Shown piece by piece: positions 62,301 to 64,000 of a stretch of 64,000 nt of DNA. The DNA is taken from assembly GCA_965224095.1 (NCBI GenBank), contig OZ245039.1:620001-684000 (forward strand), given 5' to 3'. A program made the translations under genes and the position numbers. The notes under the pieces are model-generated. The model was not told the origin of the DNA and did not search any database. It saw nothing but the letters and a program-made list of their open reading frames with translations. Numbering within the stretch: the first letter of the stretch is position 1; each line of letters starts with the position of its first letter. This DNA comes from JBPEWY01 sp965224095. Its GTDB lineage: Bacteria > Bacteroidota > Bacteroidia > Flavobacteriales > Flavobacteriaceae.

Positions 62301-64000
62301 CCGTTTTGTGATGCATCTCCCACTGTTACCAAAGGACTTATGCTTGCCATACCATCTACCGTAGCTTCGTATGCCAGTGTTTTTTCAAGAACTCTGGGAA
62401 ACATAGTATAATTAGGTACCGGATGAAATTCGAATAAAGGATTTCCATTTTGATCGGTTACTGTTGGGTAATCCGGATCGGAAGAAGCTGTATAATACAA
62501 TCGCAAAGGCCATTGTAATTCGGACCAGTCTACGTTAGTATCTGATGATACTTTAAAACTAAAGGTGTCTCCCGCAGTAACGCTAAGTGATTCGTTAATT
62601 ACATCGTTGGCTGTTTGGGCATAGCCATAGGTTTGCTGCCAAATTACAGTCCCGGTTGCCTCATTAATAATTTGTACCTCAAGGTCATCCGATGTAATCG
62701 GTTTTATAAAATTTCCCTCTATTGTAATAGTTCCGTCAATAGGTACCGAGAGCGATTGTAACGAGGCCAGTACATAATCATCGGAAGCGTGAAATTCATA
62801 AACAGGCTGTGCATCAGCATTGGTAATATCGGGAGTGTGCTCAGAATACGTAATCACAGGATCCCAGGATACCTGATCGTCCGTACCATCAAAAACCGAT
62901 TGTACTCTAAAGTATATTTTATCCCCCTTATTAACATTGATTGCACCCACTCCGGTAGGGGTATGCGGAGAAAAATCGTCAGGGGCCATCGTACTGTTCC
63001 ATAACTCAGTACCTGTGTACTGAATGGCAACTCTTACTCCGTCAGCGGTTCCTGAAGGCTGTGCCGGAGCTGTCAATGCCACATCGCCGGTTACACTTAC
63101 CACTCCATTAAAAGGAGCTACCCAGGTTTTAACCACATCATGAAGAGGAAACTGATCGATCATATCCTCCAATTCGTTGGGGTCCGGGGTATACACATTA
63201 CTATCAATGGCATTTCCGGCTATCACATAGCTAGGAGTATCATTACTATCGGTAGTAAAAAGCGGATCTCCATTAGCATCCAGATGATTGAAATATACCA
63301 CACCGTTGGCCACAATATCCACCAACTTATCTGCATTAACATCTGAAAAATATATTTCTTCTTTAGTAGTACTGTTCGCCCTGTCGTATCCAATAAAAGC
63401 TATCAGTGGATGTGCTTCCACCCCTGCACTAAAGGTTGTAGTTTTCGATTTTGCAAAATTACTAACTCCCATAATATCTCTTAATTCGCTAAAAAGAGCT
63501 TCATCATCGGGTCCGCTTTGATTGATGCGGTATTTCAGACTTCCATCGCCTTTAAAAACCTTATCCGGAAGTCTGTCACCGTTGATATCCACGAGAGCCA
63601 GCATGCCTTCGCTTTTCGAGCTTGAAAATCCTATTTTGGGGCCTATGGTATTGCTTTTGCTTCCCAAATTACCATCAAAAATACCAACGGTTACAGCCAG
63701 ACCGGCTCCAATACTGTTCGATTTTGTTCCGCTAAGAGCCGAGGCATCATCGTTAAATTGATTTATTGGATTAAGGAAGTCACCATGAACACCATCATTA
63801 TGAGGAGTCCAGTTTTCCTCCGCGTAATAGGGCACATAACCGTCAGAGGCTTTCACATCATCGAAATACTCAAATTCATGTGTATTAAACAATTGCCCTC
63901 CGGCATCATATTCGGAAACTGCGGTTAGCAGCGTTTTATAAAATGCTCCTGTGGTATAAAACAGTTCGTAGCTGCGAATCTGCGTTCCGTTAAATTTTAC
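56342..64000 (-). CDS. Giant SpvB/RHS-repeat polymorphic toxin (5' end outside window)
   Basis: At least 2,552 residues are visible; the frame is open to the window edge (the TTG at 63892 is internal), so the N-terminus is missing. The first ~1,150 visible residues mix FG-GAP-like loops (VDINGDRLPDKVF, DMNGDGYPDIV, DVNGDGLPDKVF, DINGDGLVDIL, DLNGDGYPDVL) with beta-sandwich segments, as in SpvB/TcB shells. RHS/YD repeats follow (YDYDQYGNLTKI, YDALGR-like units), ending in YYHPDHLGSSAYLTD and the core boundary DEETGLYYYGARYYDP...SVDP. The last ~270 residues are the variable toxin region: a Gly/Ala-rich pretoxin helix region, then VFDLFDNAGNIVDVTTTSAR and RTLQIYVQRGQY, loosely like a restriction-endonuclease fold. 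It forms an operon with the overlapping downstream gene. Confidence 0.85.
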   Translation of the reverse strand, partial: VKFNGTQIRSYELFYTTGAFYKTLLTAVSEYDAGGQLFNTHEFEYFDDVKASDGYVPYYAEENWTPHNDGVHGDFLNPINQFNDDASALSGTKSNSIGAGLAVTVGIFDGNLGSKSNTIGPKIGFSSSKSEGMLALVDINGDRLPDKVFKGDGSLKYRINQSGPDDEALFSELRDIMGVSNFAKSKTTTFSAGVEAHPLIAFIGYDRANSTTKEEIYFSDVNADKLVDIVANGVVYFNHLDANGDPLFTTDSNDTPSYVIAGNAIDSNVYTPDPNELEDMIDQFPLHDVVKTWVAPFNGVVSVTGDVALTAPAQPSGTADGVRVAIQYTGTELWNSTMAPDDFSPHTPTGVGAINVNKGDKIYFRVQSVFDGTDDQVSWDPVITYSEHTPDITNADAQPVYEFHASDDYVLASLQSLSVPIDGTITIEGNFIKPITSDDLEVQIINEATGTVIWQQTYGYAQTANDVINESLSVTAGDTFSFKVSSDTNVDWSELQWPLRLYYTASSDPDYPTVTDQNGNPLFEFHPVPNYTMFPRVLEKTLAYEATVDGMASISPLVTVGDASQNGMITFSIKKENELISKQTLTVISGVVGAASPVSVNVVTGDQLFVEFHSDQMELAESITQNQAEIVVNGGIPEIVNAGLYTIYDDISFGHLYRGWGQFTYNGNRDRANQPINESELVLDNELMNPTDPNTISDPGDLEGGYDPTKSNFIIMYAMAEDQSWKGFDNLTYVTASQISSSRLGEDDLTLASPFSGTVANGTGASGIIKITKTKTNSYALGAGVGAVSGSYSISDGYTENISDFVDMNGDGYPDIVTQSHIQYTDSRGGLTEAAVPHSLDRHRAEFEAEGFTIGGTYINAKSNNTNTTRDVVKAQIATMKRAISGGQMNAVSSENDAKTSVSVSGNFSNNEDETKHSWMDVNGDGLPDKVFQGGDVALNLGYSFAPREPWGYVEIRDGESIDYGGGIGVNFGNWSVAAGISLSRTENEANTTLQDINGDGLVDILTRSGSTLTVNLNTGNGFAPAIPWANAPGINEGASTGESANTAFTVCIPLVPPIPVAKLCFNPSGTIGHGVSRDWQQLNDLNGDGYPDVLESKKDEELKVKRSTIARTNLLKGVKRPLGASFELDYARVGNTYDLPNNIWALTTVTVHDGFDGDGADTMISTFEYEDGFYNRHERDFYGFKTVKSHQRDTQAGNSIYRTVVQEFKNNNYYEKGLLEREVMQDGTENLYTETLNSFALKDITTGANLPSTFANNDAGTAFPATVEMQKNFYEGQTTAGKTTRVTYGYDVLGNIISYTDFGDSGTADDISSSITYHNITDKYIVGTPSSITVSGSGQTYRRRETDINTLNGNLIQIRKYLENGGIATYDMDYDQYGNLTKITRPENVSGDRLFFEYAYDPEVHTYTTQVTDAYGYTSNSEYEYLFGQMLLSTDLNGQQMRYEIDDLGRITTVTGPLELAAGLPYTIAFEYHPEAEVPWALTRHYDPAHPDNDLLTSTFIDGLKRNLQMKKDGAIYTAPQGANDEVMIVSGRVTFDAFGRIVENYYPVREPVGTQGQFNSSYDIITPTRTVYDVLDRNTLTTLPDEAITKTEYTFGSDRNGQTQFSTRVTDANGIWKESYTNVRGLTTAIQELYSQGSNIWTSYTYNAINELTEVKDDQNNLITSEYDWLGRRTQVIHPDAGTTTFQYDLANNMTRKVTANLALSGGGIGYEYEFERLTKVNYPDNPQNNVTYTYGDSGAPNNRAGRIVVQEDATGAQEFFYNSLGAMVKNIRTIVVPDSELLTYTTQWTYDTWNRVTDMIYPDGETLKYSYNLGGLLHDMSGKKDGTDYNYLTQLGYDKFEQRVYLSYGNGTETFYSYEPERRRLHNMVAETATDRKMMDNIYTYDRVNNILRLQNKAEIPASNLMGGQTDYQYTYDDLYRLTSATGSHLGSNHENRYSLNMSYNSIHSITQKNQLHEFKGYDETEWSPRNKTTYNWEYQYGDTQPHAPIHIGDRAYTYDANGNQTGWTHDVSGQERQIVWDEENRIKAIADNGAVFSYVYDASNERVLKRNGGGQNVRVNGKNAGGNGGIGNYTVYVNPYVVIRSGNFTKHFYIENQRIVSKLGESSDGLLQDTAGTGIDYTAKETALKGSILKLYADLGLEMEKVDGEAGNSGNLPPGQNKDGNTNGGDNNGSGGNGVNKEAFIFYYHPDHLGSSAYLTDTNGEVYQHLEYFAFGETFLEEHGNSERTPYLFNGKELDEETGLYYYGARYYDPRTSVWQSVDPVVINYLDGQPNYGVFSSGNLNTFAYTYQNPVNLSDPSGKFPIAPILWWVGKRAAAGAIADVAVQLATEWISGGGSIADAWGRLDIDGWQVARSAGENLVKGKYSAAALSAAGDMITYMMKNDDWTWEGALMAAGEGGISSLLGDKLAGLFMRKIGRRIPASKIFRGGLENRKLAEAHALGTKYRGFKNANIEIKENNPVFDLFDNAGNIVDVTTTSARNLSASSFYRKLNRLSGMGDAYGERTLQIYVQRGQYTSQQLKDLKTKLNSYISNNNLNVNISIDQIR

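Noticed and set aside
63785..63892. Start of the giant RHS gene at 63892
   Set aside because: The codon is an internal TTG; the frame stays open with protein-like sequence for 36 more codons to the window edge.

Overview
The window looks like chromosomal DNA of a flavobacterium (phylum Bacteroidota). It has a SusC/SusD pair, many lipoproteins with a short signal ending in Cys, the Bacteroidota promoter element TAnnTTTG, weak Shine-Dalgarno sequences and AT-rich codon use. No RNA gene, insertion sequence or CRISPR array was seen. The layout falls into three blocks. Block 1 (1-6,894) is a row of unrelated small genes, all on the + strand: lipoproteins, a leucine-rich-repeat-like lipoprotein, a TGS1-like methyltransferase, a nucleoside deaminase, an alpha/beta hydrolase and broken gene remnants. 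They are separated by related imperfect palindromic elements, which makes the block look like an integron-type cassette array. No integrase is in view. Block 2 (6,895-28,986) is a galactoside utilisation locus. On the - strand lie SusC, SusD and a large FG-GAP/ASPIC lipoprotein. Divergently on the + strand runs a tightly packed operon: a GntR/LacI-type hybrid regulator, aldose 1-epimerase, a GH63-like glucosidase, an unusual kinase-M23 peptidase-aminotransferase fusion, a GH2 beta-galactosidase, an SSS sodium/sugar symporter, galactokinase and galT. The reading is uptake through SusCD, cleavage in the periplasm, sodium-driven import, then mutarotation and the first two Leloir steps. Block 3 (29,220-64,000) is a - strand toxin island. 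It holds a complete Tc (toxin complex) locus: one TcB (SpvB-type, 1,797 aa), then four tandem TcC genes, then a 3,324-aa TcA with peptidoglycan-binding-like repeats at its N-terminus, and a small nucleotidyltransferase 9 bp after TcA. The four TcC genes begin with a near-identical core of exactly 1,422 bp. Each then carries a different C-terminal payload: an HExxH metallopeptidase, a metzincin (reached only through a -1 frameshift at an A6 tract), an unknown domain, and a SleB-like hydrolase interrupted by a charged coiled coil. Nucleotide variants in the cores are shuffled among the copies, which points to gene conversion. One TcB can therefore in principle pair with any of four effectors. 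No immunity genes lie between the cassettes. Upstream, and running off the window end, is a separate giant SpvB/RHS protein of more than 2,552 aa with its own C-terminal toxin-like domain, followed with a 1-bp overlap by a putative immunity gene.
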